Shown here: one piece after another, positions 43,590 to 54,790 of the stretch
Layout of the letters: each line of letters starts with the position of its first letter
How positions within the stretch are numbered: position 1 is the first letter of the stretch
DNA from: Pseudomonas sp. GV071
GTDB lineage: Bacteria > Pseudomonadota > Gammaproteobacteria > Pseudomonadales > Pseudomonadaceae
Assembly (NCBI RefSeq): GCF_003050835.1
Contig: NZ_QAOJ01000015.1
Span: 1 to 64,000 of the forward strand
Direction of reading: 5' to 3'
Length of the DNA stretch: 64,000 nt
Program-made: the position numbers and the translations under genes
Notes under the pieces: generated by a model
What the model was told of the DNA's origin: nothing
Database searches by the model: none
Seen by the model: only the letters and a program-made list of their open reading frames with translations

Positions 43590-43604
43590 TTTTAACAAGC
43601 AGCG

Positions 43605-46600
43605 CTAATGTGCGTCCGGGCTATCCGCTTGCTTCGGCTTTTTCTTGCTCAATTTCGCCGAGGCCGTTTCCACCAGCAGGTAGAACATCGGAATCACGAA
43701 AGTCGCCAGCAAGGTCGCCGCCAGCATGCCGCCGATCACCCCGGTACCAATCGAGTGACGGCTGGCTGAACCGGCGCCGGTGCTGATGGCCAATGGCACG
43801 CAACCAAGAATGAATGCCAGCGAGGTCATCACGATCGGCCGGAAGCGCAGCTTGGCCGCCTCCAGCGCCGAATCGTAAATGCTCATGCCTTGCTGGCGAC
43901 AGAGCACGGCGAACTCGACGATCAGAATCGCGTTTTTCGCCGCCAGGCCGATCAGGGTCACCAGGCCGACCTGGAAGTACACGTCGTTTTGAATGCCGCG
44001 CAGCCACACCGCCAGAATCGCGCCGAACACCGCAAAGGGCACGGCGGTGACCACGGCCACCGGCAAGGTCCAGCGTTCGTACTGAGCGGCGAGAATCAGG
44101 AACACCATTACCAGGCCGAAGATAAACGCCGTGCTACCCGAGCCCTGGGAGGCCAGTTCCTGATACGCCTGGCCGATCCAGCCCAAGGTGTAGTCAGCCC
44201 CGAGCGTTTCATCCGCTACTTCTTGCATCGCTTCCAGCGCCTGCCCCGAGCTATAGCCCGGTGCCGGTCCGCCGAGGACTTTCGCCGCTGGGTAGACGTT
44301 GAAGCGCGCATAGCTGTCCGGGCCGAGGATACGGCGCACGCTGACCAAGGACGAAAGCGGCACCAGCTCCGAGGTAACCGAGGAGCGCACATACACCTGA
44401 CTGAGGTCTTCGGGCTTTCTGCGGAACTCCGCCTCGGCTTGCAAGCTCACCTGCCAGGTGCGGCCGTAAAGATTGAAGTCGTTAACGTAGTAGCTGCCGA
44501 AGGTGGTCTGCATGGCGGTGAACACATCGTTGATCGCCACGCCCAGGGCTCGCGCCTTGGTGCGGTCGAGGTCGATGTAGTACTGCGGCACCTCGGCGTT
44601 GAAGGTGGTATTCACCCCCGCCAGCTCCGGGCGTTTGGCCGCCGCGGCCATGAACTTGTGAACCATCTGCTCCAGCTGTTCACTGCTGCCGCCGCTGCGG
44701 TCCTGGATATACGCTTCGAAGCCGCCGGTGGTACTCATGCCGGTGATCGGTGGCGGGTTGAAGGTCATCACCATCGCGTCTTTCTGCGACGCACCCATGC
44801 CCATGAAGGCGCGCGGCAGGTTGCGCGCGTCCAGCTCCTCGGTGGTGCGCTCACTCCAATCTTTCAGCGGAATAAACGACACCCCGGCGTTGCTGCGGGT
44901 GCCGAAGGTGAGCACGTCGAAACCGGCGAAAGTCACCACGTCTTGCACGGCCGGGTGTTTCATCAGTTGCTCGGTGACATCGCTGGTGACCTTCTCGGTG
45001 CGCGTCAGCGACGCGGCTGATGGCAGGAAATAGGCGTTGAGCACGTAACCCTGGTCTTCATCCGGCACCAGGGAGCTGGGCACCCGCCCGAACAGCACCA
45101 CCATCAGCGCGATCATGCCGCCAAACAGCAGCAAGCCAATAAATGAGCGTTTGAGGAAGAACACCACCCCTCGGCTATAGCCAGCGGTGGCCTTGTCGAA
45201 GAAGGTGTTGAACCAGCGAAACGGAGCCGCCGGTTCCTTGTGCTCGGGCTTGAGCAACAAAGCGCACAGCGCCGGCGACAAGGTCAGCGCCACCAGCCCG
45301 GAAACCGCGACCGACACCGCAATGGTGATGGCGAACTGTTTATACATCTGCCCTGCCAGGCCACCGAGGAAGCCCACCGGAATGAACACCGCACAGAGCA
45401 CCAGCACGATAGCGATGATCGGCCCGGTTACCTCCTCCATGGCCTTGATCGCCGCCTCGCGTGGCGGCAGCTTCTCGGTGCGCATCACCCGCTCGACGTT
45501 TTCCAGCACCACAATGGCATCGTCGACCACGATGCCGATGGCCAGCACCAGGCCGAACAAGGTCAGCAGGTTGATCGAGAAGCCAAGCATGTACATGCCG
45601 GCAAAGGTGCCGATCAGCGACACCGGAATGGCCAGCACCGGAATCAGCGTGGCGCGCCAGTTCTGCAGGAAAATGAACACCACCAGCACCACCAGCACCA
45701 AGGCCTCGAAGAAGGTGTGGATCACCTCCTCGATGGAGACCTTCACAAACTTGGTGGTGTCGTAGGGGATCTTGTAGGTCATCCCCGAGGGGAACCGTTT
45801 GGCCAGGCGCTCCATGGTGTCGCTCACGGCCTTGGCAGTGTCCAGAGCGTTGGCACCGGGTTGCAGGTAGATACCAAAGGCGGCGTTCTGCTGACCATTG
45901 AGGCTGGTCATCAGCGAGTAGTCCTGCGCCCCCAGTTCCACCCGGGCGACATCCTTGAGGAGCAAACTGGCTCCCGTGGTATCGGAACGCAGAATGATGC
46001 TCTCGAACTCTTTCGGGTCGGCGAACCGCCCTTGAGTGGTCACCGTATAGGTGAAGTCCTGCTCTTTGGTCAGCGGCTGGCGACCAAAACTGCCCGCTGC
46101 GAACTGCGAGTTCTGCTCCTGAATCGCACTGACCACATCGGTGGGCGTGAGGTTGTACTGCGCCAGTTTGTCCGGCCGCAGCCAGATGCGCATGGAGTAG
46201 TCCTTGGAGCCGAACTGGCTGGCGTCGCCCACGCCCTTGAGACGCTTGAGTTCGTCGATCACGTTGATCAGCGCGTAGTTGCTGATAAAGATCGGGTCAC
46301 GGGAACCGTCCGGCGAATACAGGGTAATTACCTGCAGGATGTCGGAGGATTTCTTCTCCACCTTCACCCCTTGCCGGCGTACCTCTTCCGGCAGCTTGGC
46401 CAGCGCCGCCTGCACCTTGTTGTTGACGTCGATGGTGGCCTGGTCCGGGTCGGTGCCGACCTGGAAGTACACGTTCAGGCTCATGGCGCCGCTGCTGTCG
46501 GAGTTGGACAGCTGGTAGATCATGTTCTCGACGCCGTTGATTTCCTGCTCCAGCGGCGCCGCCACGGTCTCGGCGATCACCTGGGAACTGGCGCCGGGGT

Positions 46601-46748
46601 AATTGGCGCTGACCGCCACCTGCGGCGGCAGAATTTCCGGGTACTGGGAAATAGGCAGCGAGCGCATGGCCGACAGCCCGGCGAGCACGATAACCACGGA
46701 GATCACCGTGGCGAAGATCGGTCGATCGATAAAGAAGCGAGAAATCAC
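43605..46748 (-). CDS. RND multidrug efflux inner-membrane transporter (HAE1)
   Basis: 1047 residues, full length. Twelve helices with the two large periplasmic loops; proton-relay segment [16 protein letters not shown] in helix 4 and the AcrB-like start [19 protein letters not shown]. It forms the trimeric pump with the adaptor gene upstream (11-base gap). No outer-membrane factor gene follows, so it must share an OprM-like channel (inference). Exact Mex/Ttg type not assigned. Confidence 0.9.
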   Translation of the reverse strand: MISRFFIDRPIFATVISVVIVLAGLSAMRSLPISQYPEILPPQVAVSANYPGASSQVIAETVAAPLEQEINGVENMIYQLSNSDSSGAMSLNVYFQVGTDPDQATIDVNNKVQAALAKLPEEVRRQGVKVEKKSSDILQVITLYSPDGSRDPIFISNYALINVIDELKRLKGVGDASQFGSKDYSMRIWLRPDKLAQYNLTPTDVVSAIQEQNSQFAAGSFGRQPLTKEQDFTYTVTTQGRFADPKEFESIILRSDTTGASLLLKDVARVELGAQDYSLMTSLNGQQNAAFGIYLQPGANALDTAKAVSDTMERLAKRFPSGMTYKIPYDTTKFVKVSIEEVIHTFFEALVLVVLVVFIFLQNWRATLIPVLAIPVSLIGTFAGMYMLGFSINLLTLFGLVLAIGIVVDDAIVVLENVERVMRTEKLPPREAAIKAMEEVTGPIIAIVLVLCAVFIPVGFLGGLAGQMYKQFAITIAVSVAVSGLVALTLSPALCALLLKPEHKEPAAPFRWFNTFFDKATAGYSRGVVFFLKRSFIGLLLFGGMIALMVVLFGRVPSSLVPDEDQGYVLNAYFLPSAASLTRTEKVTSDVTEQLMKHPAVQDVVTFAGFDVLTFGTRSNAGVSFIPLKDWSERTTEELDARNLPRAFMGMGASQKDAMVMTFNPPPITGMSTTGGFEAYIQDRSGGSSEQLEQMVHKFMAAAAKRPELAGVNTTFNAEVPQYYIDLDRTKARALGVAINDVFTAMQTTFGSYYVNDFNLYGRTWQVSLQAEAEFRRKPEDLSQVYVRSSVTSELVPLSSLVSVRRILGPDSYARFNVYPAAKVLGGPAPGYSSGQALEAMQEVADETLGADYTLGWIGQAYQELASQGSGSTAFIFGLVMVFLILAAQYERWTLPVAVVTAVPFAVFGAILAVWLRGIQNDVYFQVGLVTLIGLAAKNAILIVEFAVLCRQQGMSIYDSALEAAKLRFRPIVMTSLAFILGCVPLAISTGAGSASRHSIGTGVIGGMLAATLLATFVIPMFYLLVETASAKLSKKKPKQADSPDAH

Positions 46749-46759
46749 GGCAACGCTCC

Positions 46760-47935
46760 TTAAGCTTGTTTCGCAGGTTGGTCGCTAGCCGCTTTGGCCT
46801 CGCTGGCTTTGACTGGCGACTCCGGACGGACCTTGAGCACGCCCTCGACAATCACCTTGTCGCCTACGTTGAGGCCCGCTTCGATCACCCAGCGCCCCTC
46901 CGAGGTGGGGCCGGTTGTCACCTGCCGCGCATGGGCCAACCCCTGTTCATCAACCACGTACACGAACGTGCCCTTGGGTCCCTGCAACAACGCACGTTCC
47001 GGCACGGTAATGGCGTTGGCCCGAGTCAACCCTTTGATCACCACCCGCATGAACTGGCCCGGGAGCAAGTTCTGATTGGGATTGGGCACTACCGCCCGGG
47101 CACTCACGGTGCCGGTGCCGCTGCTGACGAAGCTGTCGGTAAAGTCCACTCGCCCCTCGAGCGGGTAGTCACTGCCATCGCCGAACTTGAGCTGAGCAAA
47201 CAGCTTGCCGTCGCTTGGCATCGACACCTTGCCGCTCTGCACGCCCTCGCGCAGGCGTTCCGCAGCGGTGTCGGGGTAGGCGAAGTTGACATACAAGGGA
47301 TCGAGTTGCGTGAGCTGGGTGAGCAAACTGGCATTGGGATCAGAGGCTACTACCAGGCTGCCCTCGGACACGGTCTGCTTACTGGTGATGCCGGAGATGG
47401 GGGCGACCACGGTGGTGTAATCGAGGTTGATCTGGCTGGTTTCCACGTCGGCCTTAGCGGCTTCGACGTTGGCCTTGCTCTGCTCGAAATTGGACACCGC
47501 ATTATCCAGCTCACTTTCACTGGCGAAACCTTTCTTCTGCAGTTCGCGAATCCGTTTCAGGTCGCGGTCGGTCTGCCGGTAGCGAGCCTGCGCTTGCGCC
47601 AGCGCGCCGTTAGCGCGCATCAGCGCCGCCTGGTAGGGACGCGGGTCAATGCGAAACAGCACCTGCCCAGCCTTGACCTTGCTGCCCTCCTCATACGTGC
47701 GCTGCTGCAGAATGCCGCTGACCTGCGCCCGCACCTGCACTTCCCGGTAACCCGCCGTACGCCCGGAATACTCCAGCACTATCGGGAAGGTTTCCGCCTT
47801 GGCCACTTCCACTGTCACTTCCGGTGGTGGCGGCGCGGGCGCAGCAGGCGCATCGGCGGCCTGGCTGACGGTGCCGAACAAGCTCAGGGTTATCAAGGAA
47901 AGAGGCACGACAAACGAAGACAAGGCGTACGGCAT
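46760..47935 (-). CDS. RND periplasmic adaptor protein
   Basis: 391 residues. Signal peptide, then lipoyl/barrel-sandwich motifs ([24 protein letters not shown]) flanking a coiled-coil hairpin (about 95-170), beta-barrel and membrane-proximal domain. ATG at 47935 is chosen because GGAG lies seven bases upstream; longer starts at 47944 and 47959 lack one. No lipobox Cys follows the signal peptide. Confidence 0.88.
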   Translation of the reverse strand: MPYALSSFVVPLSLITLSLFGTVSQAADAPAAPAPPPPEVTVEVAKAETFPIVLEYSGRTAGYREVQVRAQVSGILQQRTYEEGSKVKAGQVLFRIDPRPYQAALMRANGALAQAQARYRQTDRDLKRIRELQKKGFASESELDNAVSNFEQSKANVEAAKADVETSQINLDYTTVVAPISGITSKQTVSEGSLVVASDPNASLLTQLTQLDPLYVNFAYPDTAAERLREGVQSGKVSMPSDGKLFAQLKFGDGSDYPLEGRVDFTDSFVSSGTGTVSARAVVPNPNQNLLPGQFMRVVIKGLTRANAITVPERALLQGPKGTFVYVVDEQGLAHARQVTTGPTSEGRWVIEAGLNVGDKVIVEGVLKVRPESPVKASEAKAASDQPAKQA

Positions 47936-47991
47936 AACGGTCTCCATGACCAAGCGCATCAGATAAATAAAGATGATCCAGAGCTGGTCGA

Positions 47992-48011
47992 TACATACAG
48001 GAGTGTTTGTA
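47992..48011. promoter_or_regulatory. palindromic operator between the TetR regulator and RND operon
   Basis: TACATACA, four bases, TGTTTGTA: 7 of 8 positions pair. Similar in form to AcrR/TtgR operators (TACAnACA half sites). 57 bases before the adaptor start. Confidence 0.55.
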
Positions 48012-48088
48012 AAGTCCCCGCAGGCACTACAATGCCCCTCACGCCCGCTCTAACTGAACAGAGCCTAGACAGAAATAGCCCAACCGCC

Positions 48089-48712
48089 ATGCGAAGAACC
48101 AAAGAAGAAGCAGAGAAAACCCGCAGCGCCATTTTGCTGGCCGCGGAGATGCTGTTTCTGCAAAAAGGCGTGGGCCACACCACCCTCGACCAGATCGCCA
48201 AGACCGCCGACGTCACCCGCGGCGCGGTGTACTGGCACTTTGAAAACAAGGCGCACCTGTTCCACGAAATGCTCAATCAGGTGCGCCTGCCGCCCGAACA
48301 AATGGCCGAATTGCTGTCGGCCGACAATCGCCGCGAGCCACTGCAGACCCTGCGGGATATCTGCGTGGATGCGCTGGTCAACCTGGTCCACGACGAACAG
48401 AAGCGACGGATCATGACCATCTTGCTGTTTCGCTGTGAGTTCACCGATGACCTGCGCGAAGCCGAAGACCGCCACAACGCCTTCGTGCGCCAGTTCATCG
48501 ACCTCTGCGAAGCGCTGTTCCAACGCGCCGCTGCGCACTTGCAGCCGAGCATGACGCCGCGTCTGGCCGCACTCACCCTGCACGGGATGGTCATTGGCTT
48601 GTTCAGCGATTACCTGCGCGACCCCGAGCTGTACCGCCCGGAGCAAGAGGCAGGACCGATGATCGATGCGATCTTCCGCGGCCTGGCCCGCGAATGGCCG
48701 TTGAGCAACTAA
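48089..48712 (+). CDS. TetR-family repressor of the RND pump (AcrR/TtgR-like)
   Basis: 207 residues. It starts MRRTKEEAEKTRSAIL and has the AcrR-type helix-turn-helix VGHTTLDQIAKTADVTRGAVYWHF. The C-terminal ligand domain resembles TtgR/AcrR. Divergent from the pump genes with an operator-like palindrome between. ATG at 48089; a very long upstream frame overlaps the adaptor gene and is rejected. Confidence 0.88.
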   Translation: MRRTKEEAEKTRSAILLAAEMLFLQKGVGHTTLDQIAKTADVTRGAVYWHFENKAHLFHEMLNQVRLPPEQMAELLSADNRREPLQTLRDICVDALVNLVHDEQKRRIMTILLFRCEFTDDLREAEDRHNAFVRQFIDLCEALFQRAAAHLQPSMTPRLAALTLHGMVIGLFSDYLRDPELYRPEQEAGPMIDAIFRGLAREWPLSN

Positions 48713-48743
48713 CCTAGGTGGTATCTGCTGCTGGAGCCTGACC

Positions 48744-49133
48744 ATGCGCGCCTTTCTGTTTGCCTGGCTGTTGATCACCTCGGCGTTTGCCCACGCCGAA
48801 TTCGCCGAAGCACCGACGCCGCAGTCGGACGGTTACGGGGTGTTGATCATTTCCCGCGAGCGGCTGGAAGTGGGGAGTCCTTGCGACATCGGCCTGTACC
48901 TGCAGGACCAACTGGCGGCGCGGTTGTGGCAAGGGCAGTCGGTGGCGTTCAACTTGCCGCCGGGGGCGATTTCGGTGCGTTTGGGGTTGTTGGGCCCAGG
49001 GGTGTGTTCGCCGGGGATCAGCCAGACCAGCAGTATTTCGGTGGACCTGATTCCGGGAGAAATTCGCCGGTATCGGATTGGGTTGAATACCACGGGGTTG
49101 TACCTGCTGCAGTCACCGCCCCTGAACCAATAG
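48744..49133 (+). CDS. secreted protein of unknown function
   Basis: 129 residues. Clear signal peptide (FLFAWLLITSAFAHA). The mature domain is all-beta in pattern and holds two Cys that could pair (SPCDIGLYL and GPGVCSPG). A similar size and shape are seen in conserved pseudomonad proteins of the DUF2846 kind, not certain. Follows the TetR gene by 31 bases and may be cotranscribed. Confidence 0.65.
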   Translation: MRAFLFAWLLITSAFAHAEFAEAPTPQSDGYGVLIISRERLEVGSPCDIGLYLQDQLAARLWQGQSVAFNLPPGAISVRLGLLGPGVCSPGISQTSSISVDLIPGEIRRYRIGLNTTGLYLLQSPPLNQ

Positions 49134-49165
49134 ATGCCCTCCTTTTGCCGATCCGCGTTTCCCCT

Positions 49166-49188
49166 GTAGGAGCGGCTTCAGCCGCGAG
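49166..49188. repeat. REP element
   Basis: Single unit with core GGAGCGGCTTCAGCCGCGA, 31 bases upstream of the copper promoter. Confidence 0.8.
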
Positions 49189-49218
49189 CTCTTGATCCAC
49201 CGACCAAAAGCGCTAGGG

Positions 49219-49250
49219 CTTGACCTTACCCAGGGGTCAAGGTTGATCCT
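49219..49250 (+). promoter_or_regulatory. CueR-type promoter/operator of copA
   Basis: -35 TTGACC at 49220, a 19-base spacer, -10 GATCCT at 49245. The long spacer carries the CTTGACC/GGTCAAG palindrome, as in MerR-family activated promoters that need DNA twisting by CueR. Confidence 0.75.
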
Positions 49251-49276
49251 GTGGACGAACTCAACGGAGATCGCCC

Positions 49277-51667
49277 ATGTCCAGCCTCCACGCTTTCGAC
49301 CTCCCCATCCAGGGCATGACCTGCGCCAGTTGCGCCGGCCGCGTCGAACGCGCCTTGCAAGCCGTACCCGGCGTTCAGCAAGCCAGCGTCAACCTGGCTA
49401 CCGAGCACGCACGTATCCAAGCCCCCGCCGACGCCCTTCCACGTCTTATCGAAGCCGTGCACGGCGCGGGTTACAACGTGAGCAGCCAACGCCTGGAGCT
49501 GGCCATCAGCGGCATGACCTGCGCCAGCTGCGCCGGCCGTATCGAGCGTGCCCTGGCCCAGGTACCCGGGGTGAAAAGCGCCAGCGTCAACCTGGCCACC
49601 GAGCGCGCCCATCTCGAACTGGTCGGTAGCAGCGACGCGGCGCCCTTGTTGGCCGCGGTCAAAAGCGCAGGTTACAGCGCCAGCGTGATCAGCGATGCCC
49701 AACCCCAGCAAGACCCACAGCGCCAGCTGCAACGCGAACGTTGGGCGGTGCTGTTGGCGCTGGTTCTGGCGCTACCGCTGATGGCGCCGATGCTGCTGGA
49801 GTGGGCGGGGCTGCACTGGATGCTGCCGGCCTGGGTGCAGTTCGCGCTGGCCACCCCGGTGCAGTTCATCCTCGGTGCGCGCTTTTATGTCGCCGCCTAC
49901 AAAGCCCTGCGCGCCGGTGCCGGCAATATGGATTTGCTGGTGGCCCTGGGCACCAGCGCGGCTTACGGCCTGAGTCTTTACCAGTGGTGGTCGGCACCGG
50001 CAGGCGCCATGCCGCACCTGTATTTCGAAGCAGCCGCGGTGGTGATCGCCTTGGTGCTGCTCGGCAAATACCTGGAAAGCCGCGCCAAACGCCAGACCGC
50101 CAGCGCCATCCGCGCCCTCGAAGCGCTGCGCCCGGACAGTGCGGTGCGTTTGCGTGATGGCGCGGAAGAACGGGTGGCGATCAGCGCCATCGCCCTCGGC
50201 GACCTGATCGTGGTGAAACCCGGCGAGCGCTTTGCCGTGGACGGCGAGGTGGTGGAAGGCCAGAGCCATGCCGACGAAGCGCTGATCAGCGGCGAAAGCC
50301 TGCCGCAGGCAAAACAGCCCGGCGACCCGGTCACCAGCGGCGCCATCAATGGCGAAGGCCGGCTTCTGGTGCGCACCCAGGCGCTGGGCGGCGAGACCGT
50401 GCTGGCGCGGATCATCCGCCTGGTGGAAGACGCCCAGGCCGCCAAGGCGCCGATCCAGAAACTGGTGGACCGGGTCAGCCAGGTGTTCGTGCCAGTGGTG
50501 ATCGGCGCTGCCCTGCTCACCCTCGCCGGCTGGCTGTTAGCCGGTGCCGGGATAGAAACCGCGCTACTCAACGCTGTGGCCGTGCTGGTGATCGCCTGCC
50601 CGTGCGCCCTCGGTCTGGCCACGCCGACGGCGATCATGGCCGGCACCGGGGTGGCGGCCAAACACGGCATTCTGATCAAGGACGCGCACGCCCTGGAGAT
50701 CGCCCACAAGGTCAGCGTGGTGGCTTTCGACAAGACCGGCACCCTGACTTCCGGCAGCCCGCAAATCGTCCACCTGCAGGCCAGCCACAACGACAGCGAA
50801 CTGCTCAGCCTGGCCGGCGCCCTGCAGCGCGGTAGCGAACACCCGCTGGCCAAGGCGGTGTTGCAGGCTTGCAGCGAACGCCAGCTGCCACTGCCAAGCG
50901 TCAGCGCCAACCGCGCACTGGCCGGGCGCGGCATTGCCGGTACGGTTGATGGCCGCGAGCTGGCCCTGGGCAACCGCCGCCTGCTGGAAGAAAGCCAGTT
51001 GCCGGGCGAGCATTTCGACCAGCAGGCCAGCGCCTGGGAAGCCGAGGGCCGCACGTTGTCCTGGCTGCTGGAGCTGCAACCAACGCCACAGGTGCTCGGC
51101 TTACTGGCCTTTGGTGACAGTCTTAAACCAGGCGCGGCAGCGGCTATCGCCAACCTGCGCAAGCGGCAAATCACCTGCCACCTGATCAGCGGCGATAACC
51201 AGGGCAGCGCCCAGGCGGTGGCCACAGCATTAGGCATCGACTCGGTGCACGCCCAGGTATTGCCGGGAGAAAAATCAGCCCTGATCAACGGCCTGAAACA
51301 GCAAGCCACCGTGGCCATGGTGGGTGATGGCATCAACGACGCCCCGGCACTCGCCGCCGCCGACGTCGGCATCGCCATGGGCGGCGGCACTGATGTGGCC
51401 ATGCAGGCGGCCGGCATCACCCTGATGCGCGGCGACCCACGCCTGGTGCCGGCGGCGCTGGAGATCAGCCGGCGCACCTACGCGAAGATCCGCCAGAACC
51501 TGTTCTGGGCCTTTATCTACAACCTGGTGGGCATTCCGCTGGCCGCCTTCGGCCTGCTCAACCCGATGCTGGCCGGCGCCGCCATGGCGCTGTCGAGCGT
51601 CAGCGTGGTGAGCAATGCGCTGCTGTTGAAACGCTGGAAGCCCGACTTTGAGGAGAACGATCAATGA
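49277..51667 (+). CDS. copA: copper-exporting P1B-type ATPase
   Basis: 796 residues. Two N-terminal heavy-metal domains, each with [10 protein letters not shown] (Cys 16/19 and 82/85), eight helices with the CPC ion motif in [13 protein letters not shown], phosphorylation DKTGTLT, and [16 protein letters not shown] hinge. Exports Cu(I) from the cytoplasm. GGAG before ATG. Downstream of a CueR-type promoter and overlapping cueR. Confidence 0.95.
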   Translation: MSSLHAFDLPIQGMTCASCAGRVERALQAVPGVQQASVNLATEHARIQAPADALPRLIEAVHGAGYNVSSQRLELAISGMTCASCAGRIERALAQVPGVKSASVNLATERAHLELVGSSDAAPLLAAVKSAGYSASVISDAQPQQDPQRQLQRERWAVLLALVLALPLMAPMLLEWAGLHWMLPAWVQFALATPVQFILGARFYVAAYKALRAGAGNMDLLVALGTSAAYGLSLYQWWSAPAGAMPHLYFEAAAVVIALVLLGKYLESRAKRQTASAIRALEALRPDSAVRLRDGAEERVAISAIALGDLIVVKPGERFAVDGEVVEGQSHADEALISGESLPQAKQPGDPVTSGAINGEGRLLVRTQALGGETVLARIIRLVEDAQAAKAPIQKLVDRVSQVFVPVVIGAALLTLAGWLLAGAGIETALLNAVAVLVIACPCALGLATPTAIMAGTGVAAKHGILIKDAHALEIAHKVSVVAFDKTGTLTSGSPQIVHLQASHNDSELLSLAGALQRGSEHPLAKAVLQACSERQLPLPSVSANRALAGRGIAGTVDGRELALGNRRLLEESQLPGEHFDQQASAWEAEGRTLSWLLELQPTPQVLGLLAFGDSLKPGAAAAIANLRKRQITCHLISGDNQGSAQAVATALGIDSVHAQVLPGEKSALINGLKQQATVAMVGDGINDAPALAAADVGIAMGGGTDVAMQAAGITLMRGDPRLVPAALEISRRTYAKIRQNLFWAFIYNLVGIPLAAFGLLNPMLAGAAMALSSVSVVSNALLLKRWKPDFEENDQ

Positions 51668-52062
51668 ACATCGGCCAAGCAGCAAAACGCTCAGGGCTGA
51701 GCGCCAAGATGATCCGCTACTACGAAAGCATCGGCCTGCTGCAGCCGGCCCATCGCAGTGAAGCCGGCTACCGCCACTACCAGCCGCAAGACCTGCACAC
51801 CCTGGCCTTTATCAAACGCTCGCGCGACCTGGGGTTTTCCCTGGAAGAAGTGGGCAAACTGTTAACCCTCTGGCAAGACCGCCAGCGCGCCAGCGCCGAC
51901 GTCAAAGCCTTGGCCCGCGACCATATCGATGCGCTGAACCGCAAGATCGACGAGCTCACCAGCCTGCGCGACACCCTGCACGACCTGGTGCAGACCTGCC
52001 ACGGCGATGACCGCCCGGATTGCCCGATATTGAAAGATTTGGAGAAGGGCTGTTGCCCCTGA
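51664..52062 (+). CDS. cueR: MerR-family copper-responsive regulator CueR
   Basis: 132 residues. Winged helix [26 protein letters not shown], dimer helix, and Cu(I)-binding Cys112 and Cys120 in CHGDDRPDC, the same positions as in E. coli CueR; the extra CC at the C-terminus is also usual. ATGA overlap with copA makes it part of the operon it activates. Confidence 0.92.
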   Translation: MNIGQAAKRSGLSAKMIRYYESIGLLQPAHRSEAGYRHYQPQDLHTLAFIKRSRDLGFSLEEVGKLLTLWQDRQRASADVKALARDHIDALNRKIDELTSLRDTLHDLVQTCHGDDRPDCPILKDLEKGCCP

Positions 52063-52066
52063 AAAA

Positions 52067-52132
52067 CATCGCGGCTAACGCCCCTCCCACAATGGATCGA
52101 GCGTCCATGTGGGAGGGGCGTTAGCCGCGATG
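52067..52132. repeat. REP inverted pair with a matched base change
   Basis: Facing units in which GCTAACGCC on one side is matched by GGCGTTAGC on the other, unlike the GCTAAAGCC seen elsewhere, so the long stem is preserved. Confidence 0.85.
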
Positions 52133-52146
52133 AATTTAATGCGGTA

Positions 52147-52611
52147 TTACGCCTGCGACTGCAGGTAATTTTCCAGGCCGATGCGGTCGATCAAGCCGAG
52201 CTGCTGTTCCAGCCAGTACGCGTGATCTTCCTCGGTGTCCTGCAGTTGCAGAATCAGGATGTCGCGGCTGATGTAGTCCTTGTGGGTTTCGCACAGGGCC
52301 ACGCCTTTGCTCAGGGCGGCGCGCACTTCGTATTCCAGCTTGAGGTCGGCGCGCAGCATGTCCGGCACAGAGCTGCCTGGGAACATCGGCTTGGCGGTCA
52401 TGTCCGGGGTGCTTTCCAGAAACAGGATGCGCTGCAGCAGGGCATCGGCGTGCTGGGTCTCTTCTTCCATCTCGTGGTTGATGCGTTCATAGAGCTTGGT
52501 GAAGCCCCAGTCCTGGTACATGCGCGAATGCAGGAAATACTGGTCACGGGCGGACAGTTCGCCACGCAGCAGATCCTTGAGGTATTCGACGACTTCGTTA
52601 TTGCCCTGCAT
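52147..52611 (-). CDS. ftnA: ferritin FtnA (bacterioferritin-like, no heme ligand)
   Basis: 154 residues, ferritin four-helix bundle. Ferroxidase residues Glu18, Glu51, His54, Glu127 and His130 are present, but the heme-binding Met52 of bacterioferritins is Thr here, as in P. aeruginosa FtnA. Stores iron in a 24-mer and may co-assemble with BfrB. ATG at 52611; the extended frame to 52659 is not supported. Confidence 0.88.
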   Translation of the reverse strand: MQGNNEVVEYLKDLLRGELSARDQYFLHSRMYQDWGFTKLYERINHEMEEETQHADALLQRILFLESTPDMTAKPMFPGSSVPDMLRADLKLEYEVRAALSKGVALCETHKDYISRDILILQLQDTEEDHAYWLEQQLGLIDRIGLENYLQSQA

Positions 52612-52669
52612 TGCTATTTCCCCGCACAAAAAACCGAAGGCGAAAGCTTCGGCCGCCAAGACCGAGTGG

Positions 52670-53530
52670 TCAAGCCCGGCGTTTGGGCAACACGGTCACC
52701 GCCAGGCCGACAAACACCAGCGCACAGGCCAGCCAACTGAGCGGGCTGAGTTGCTCATCAAGCAGCAGCCAACCGGCCAACAGCCCGGAAACCGGCACTG
52801 CCAGGGCAAACGGGGTGACCACGCTGGCCGGATAACGGCGCAGCAGAAAGCTCCAGATGGCAAAGCCGACGGTGGTAGCGAGAAAGGCGATGAACAGCAG
52901 TGCGGCAATACCACGCAGGCTCAAGTGGGTGAGCGCGAAGCTGATGGCGGCCGGTCCTTCGAACACATAGGAAAGCGCCAGCAGCGGCAGCGGTGGAATC
53001 AGACTGATCCAGCAGATCAGGCGCAGCATGTCGGTGGCGCCGGAGCGCTTGGTGGCGATGTTGGCGCACGCCCACATCAGCGCGGCGAACACCACCAGGG
53101 CGAAGGCCAGCAAGCTATCGCCGAGCGGCCGCTGCCAACCGATCAACACCAGACCACTGGCGGCCAGAGCCAAGCCCGCCAGCGCACGGTGGCTGGGGCG
53201 TTCGCCGAGCATTACAGCGGCAATCAGAATGGTGAAGAACACCTGGCTTTGCAGCACCAGCGACGACAGCCCCGCCGGCATGCCCAAGTGCATGCCGACA
53301 AACAGCACACCGAACTTGAACACCCCGAGCAACAAGCCGATCTGCATGATCCGCCACCACGGCGCCGGCATCGGCCCACGCAGAATCAGCAACGGCAACG
53401 CCGCCAGGGCAAACCGCAGGGCGCAGAACAGCAGCGGTGGAAAATCCTCCAGGCCGACCTTGATCACCACGAAGTTCACACCCCAGATCAGGGTGACCAA
53501 CAAGGCAAGCAAGGCGTGGCGTAAAGGCAT
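52670..53530 (-). CDS. EamA-family (DMT) transporter
   Basis: 286 residues, ten helices in two EamA repeats ([12 protein letters not shown] near residue 16; [14 protein letters not shown] near 155). Probably an amino-acid or metabolite exporter; substrate unknown. Related to YdcZ/EamA (cysteine exporter) branch by length. Confidence 0.85.
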   Translation of the reverse strand: MPLRHALLALLVTLIWGVNFVVIKVGLEDFPPLLFCALRFALAALPLLILRGPMPAPWWRIMQIGLLLGVFKFGVLFVGMHLGMPAGLSSLVLQSQVFFTILIAAVMLGERPSHRALAGLALAASGLVLIGWQRPLGDSLLAFALVVFAALMWACANIATKRSGATDMLRLICWISLIPPLPLLALSYVFEGPAAISFALTHLSLRGIAALLFIAFLATTVGFAIWSFLLRRYPASVVTPFALAVPVSGLLAGWLLLDEQLSPLSWLACALVFVGLAVTVLPKRRA

Positions 53531-53627
53531 GGCAGGGCTCCAGAAAAACTGGGGCCTACGCTAGCAGCTAGAGGGGGGTATGTATGGATACAGATGGGGA
53601 TTTTGTTGGGCAGAGCAGATCAAGAGC

Positions 53628-53692
53628 ATCGCGGCTAAAGCCCCTCCCACATGGATAGGTGATCCTTGTGGGAGGGGCTTCAGCCGCGATGC
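53628..53692. repeat. REP inverted pair
   Basis: Facing GGGAGGGGCTT(C/T)AGCCGCGA units just downstream of the RIO kinase gene end. Confidence 0.85.
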
Positions 53693-53708
53693 TTTTGGCT
53701 TTAAAAAC

Positions 53709-54602
53709 TCACTGCAACCAAGGCGGCGGTGGTGGCTCGTCGGTTTTGGCCGGGCCTTCGGCGTCGGCACGAGCAGCCTGCTTGCGCTGTTCATCCAACC
53801 GCGCCGCTTCGATTTCGCGCATCACCGCACCCACGTCGGCACTCTCTTCTTCCTCGGCAAACTCACCGGTGAGCACGCTCGCCGGGTGCAGGGTGCCGGC
53901 TTCGTAGAGCGCCCACATTTCCTTGGCGTAGCGGGTCTGCTTGAGCTCGGGGGCGTAGCGCCCGAAGTAGGCAGCCATGTTGCCAACGTCGCGCTCGAGC
54001 ATGCTGAACGCGTGGTTGTTGCCGGCCGCATCCACCGCCTGCGGCAGATCGATGATTACCGGGCCGTTGGCATCCAGCAGCACGTTGAATTCCGAGAGGT
54101 CGCCATGCACCAGGCCCGCGCACAGCATCAGCACGATCTGGCGGATCAGGAAGGCGTGGTACTCGCGGGCTTCTTCGGGCTCCATCACCACGTCGTTCAA
54201 ACGCGGCGCGGCATCGCCGTCGGCACCGGCGATCATTTCCATCAACAGCACGCCGTCGAGGAAGTCGAAAGGCTTGGGTACCCGCACACCGGCACTGGCC
54301 AGGCGGAACAGGGCCGAGACTTCGGCGTTCTGCCAGTTCTCTTCCTGCTCCTTGCGCCCGTGCTTGGAGCCCTTGGCCATGGCCCGGGCGTCCCGACTGT
54401 TACGGACCTTGCGGCCCTCCTGGTATTCGGCCGCCTGGCGAAAACTGCGTTTGTTCGCCTCTTTATAAACCTTGGCACAACGTAACTCTTTACCGCAGCG
54501 CACCACATAGACCGCTGCTTCCTTGCCGCTCATGAGCGGGCGCAGCACCTCATCGACCAAGCCATCTTCAATCAAGGGTTCAATGCGTTTGGGAGTCTTC
54601 AT
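53709..54602 (-). CDS. RIO1-like atypical protein kinase (PA4780 family)
   Basis: 297 residues. GKEAAVYVVRCG phosphate-loop, Lys in CAKVYKE, catalytic loop LVHGDLSEFNVLL and metal-binding IIDLPQAV (IDLP in place of DFG) identify a RIO kinase. A proline-rich acidic tail (last 35 residues) follows. Eukaryal and archaeal RIO1 acts in small-subunit assembly; the pseudomonad role is unknown. Gene sits near cueR as in P. aeruginosa PA4778-PA4780 (from memory). Confidence 0.88.
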   Translation of the reverse strand: MKTPKRIEPLIEDGLVDEVLRPLMSGKEAAVYVVRCGKELRCAKVYKEANKRSFRQAAEYQEGRKVRNSRDARAMAKGSKHGRKEQEENWQNAEVSALFRLASAGVRVPKPFDFLDGVLLMEMIAGADGDAAPRLNDVVMEPEEAREYHAFLIRQIVLMLCAGLVHGDLSEFNVLLDANGPVIIDLPQAVDAAGNNHAFSMLERDVGNMAAYFGRYAPELKQTRYAKEMWALYEAGTLHPASVLTGEFAEEEESADVGAVMREIEAARLDEQRKQAARADAEGPAKTDEPPPPPWLQ

Positions 54603-54790
54603 CAGCTTTTATCAAGGGTCCTTTTTTGCCAGAGGTCGGTGGGCATGCCAGAGCGCGAAGGCCGGCTGCGGCCCATCCTCTCACAGCCCGCCGCAGATGC
54701 CGACCCTGGGAACGCGACGGAGGGCAAATCGTTGGCATGTGGAGTGGCTTCTGGATGAAATGTTGCGGCGCATTTTGCCGCTGCACAGCC

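Noticed and set aside
45240-46763. 507-codon plus-strand frame
   Set aside because: Antisense to the RND pump; low-complexity His/Gln-rich product.
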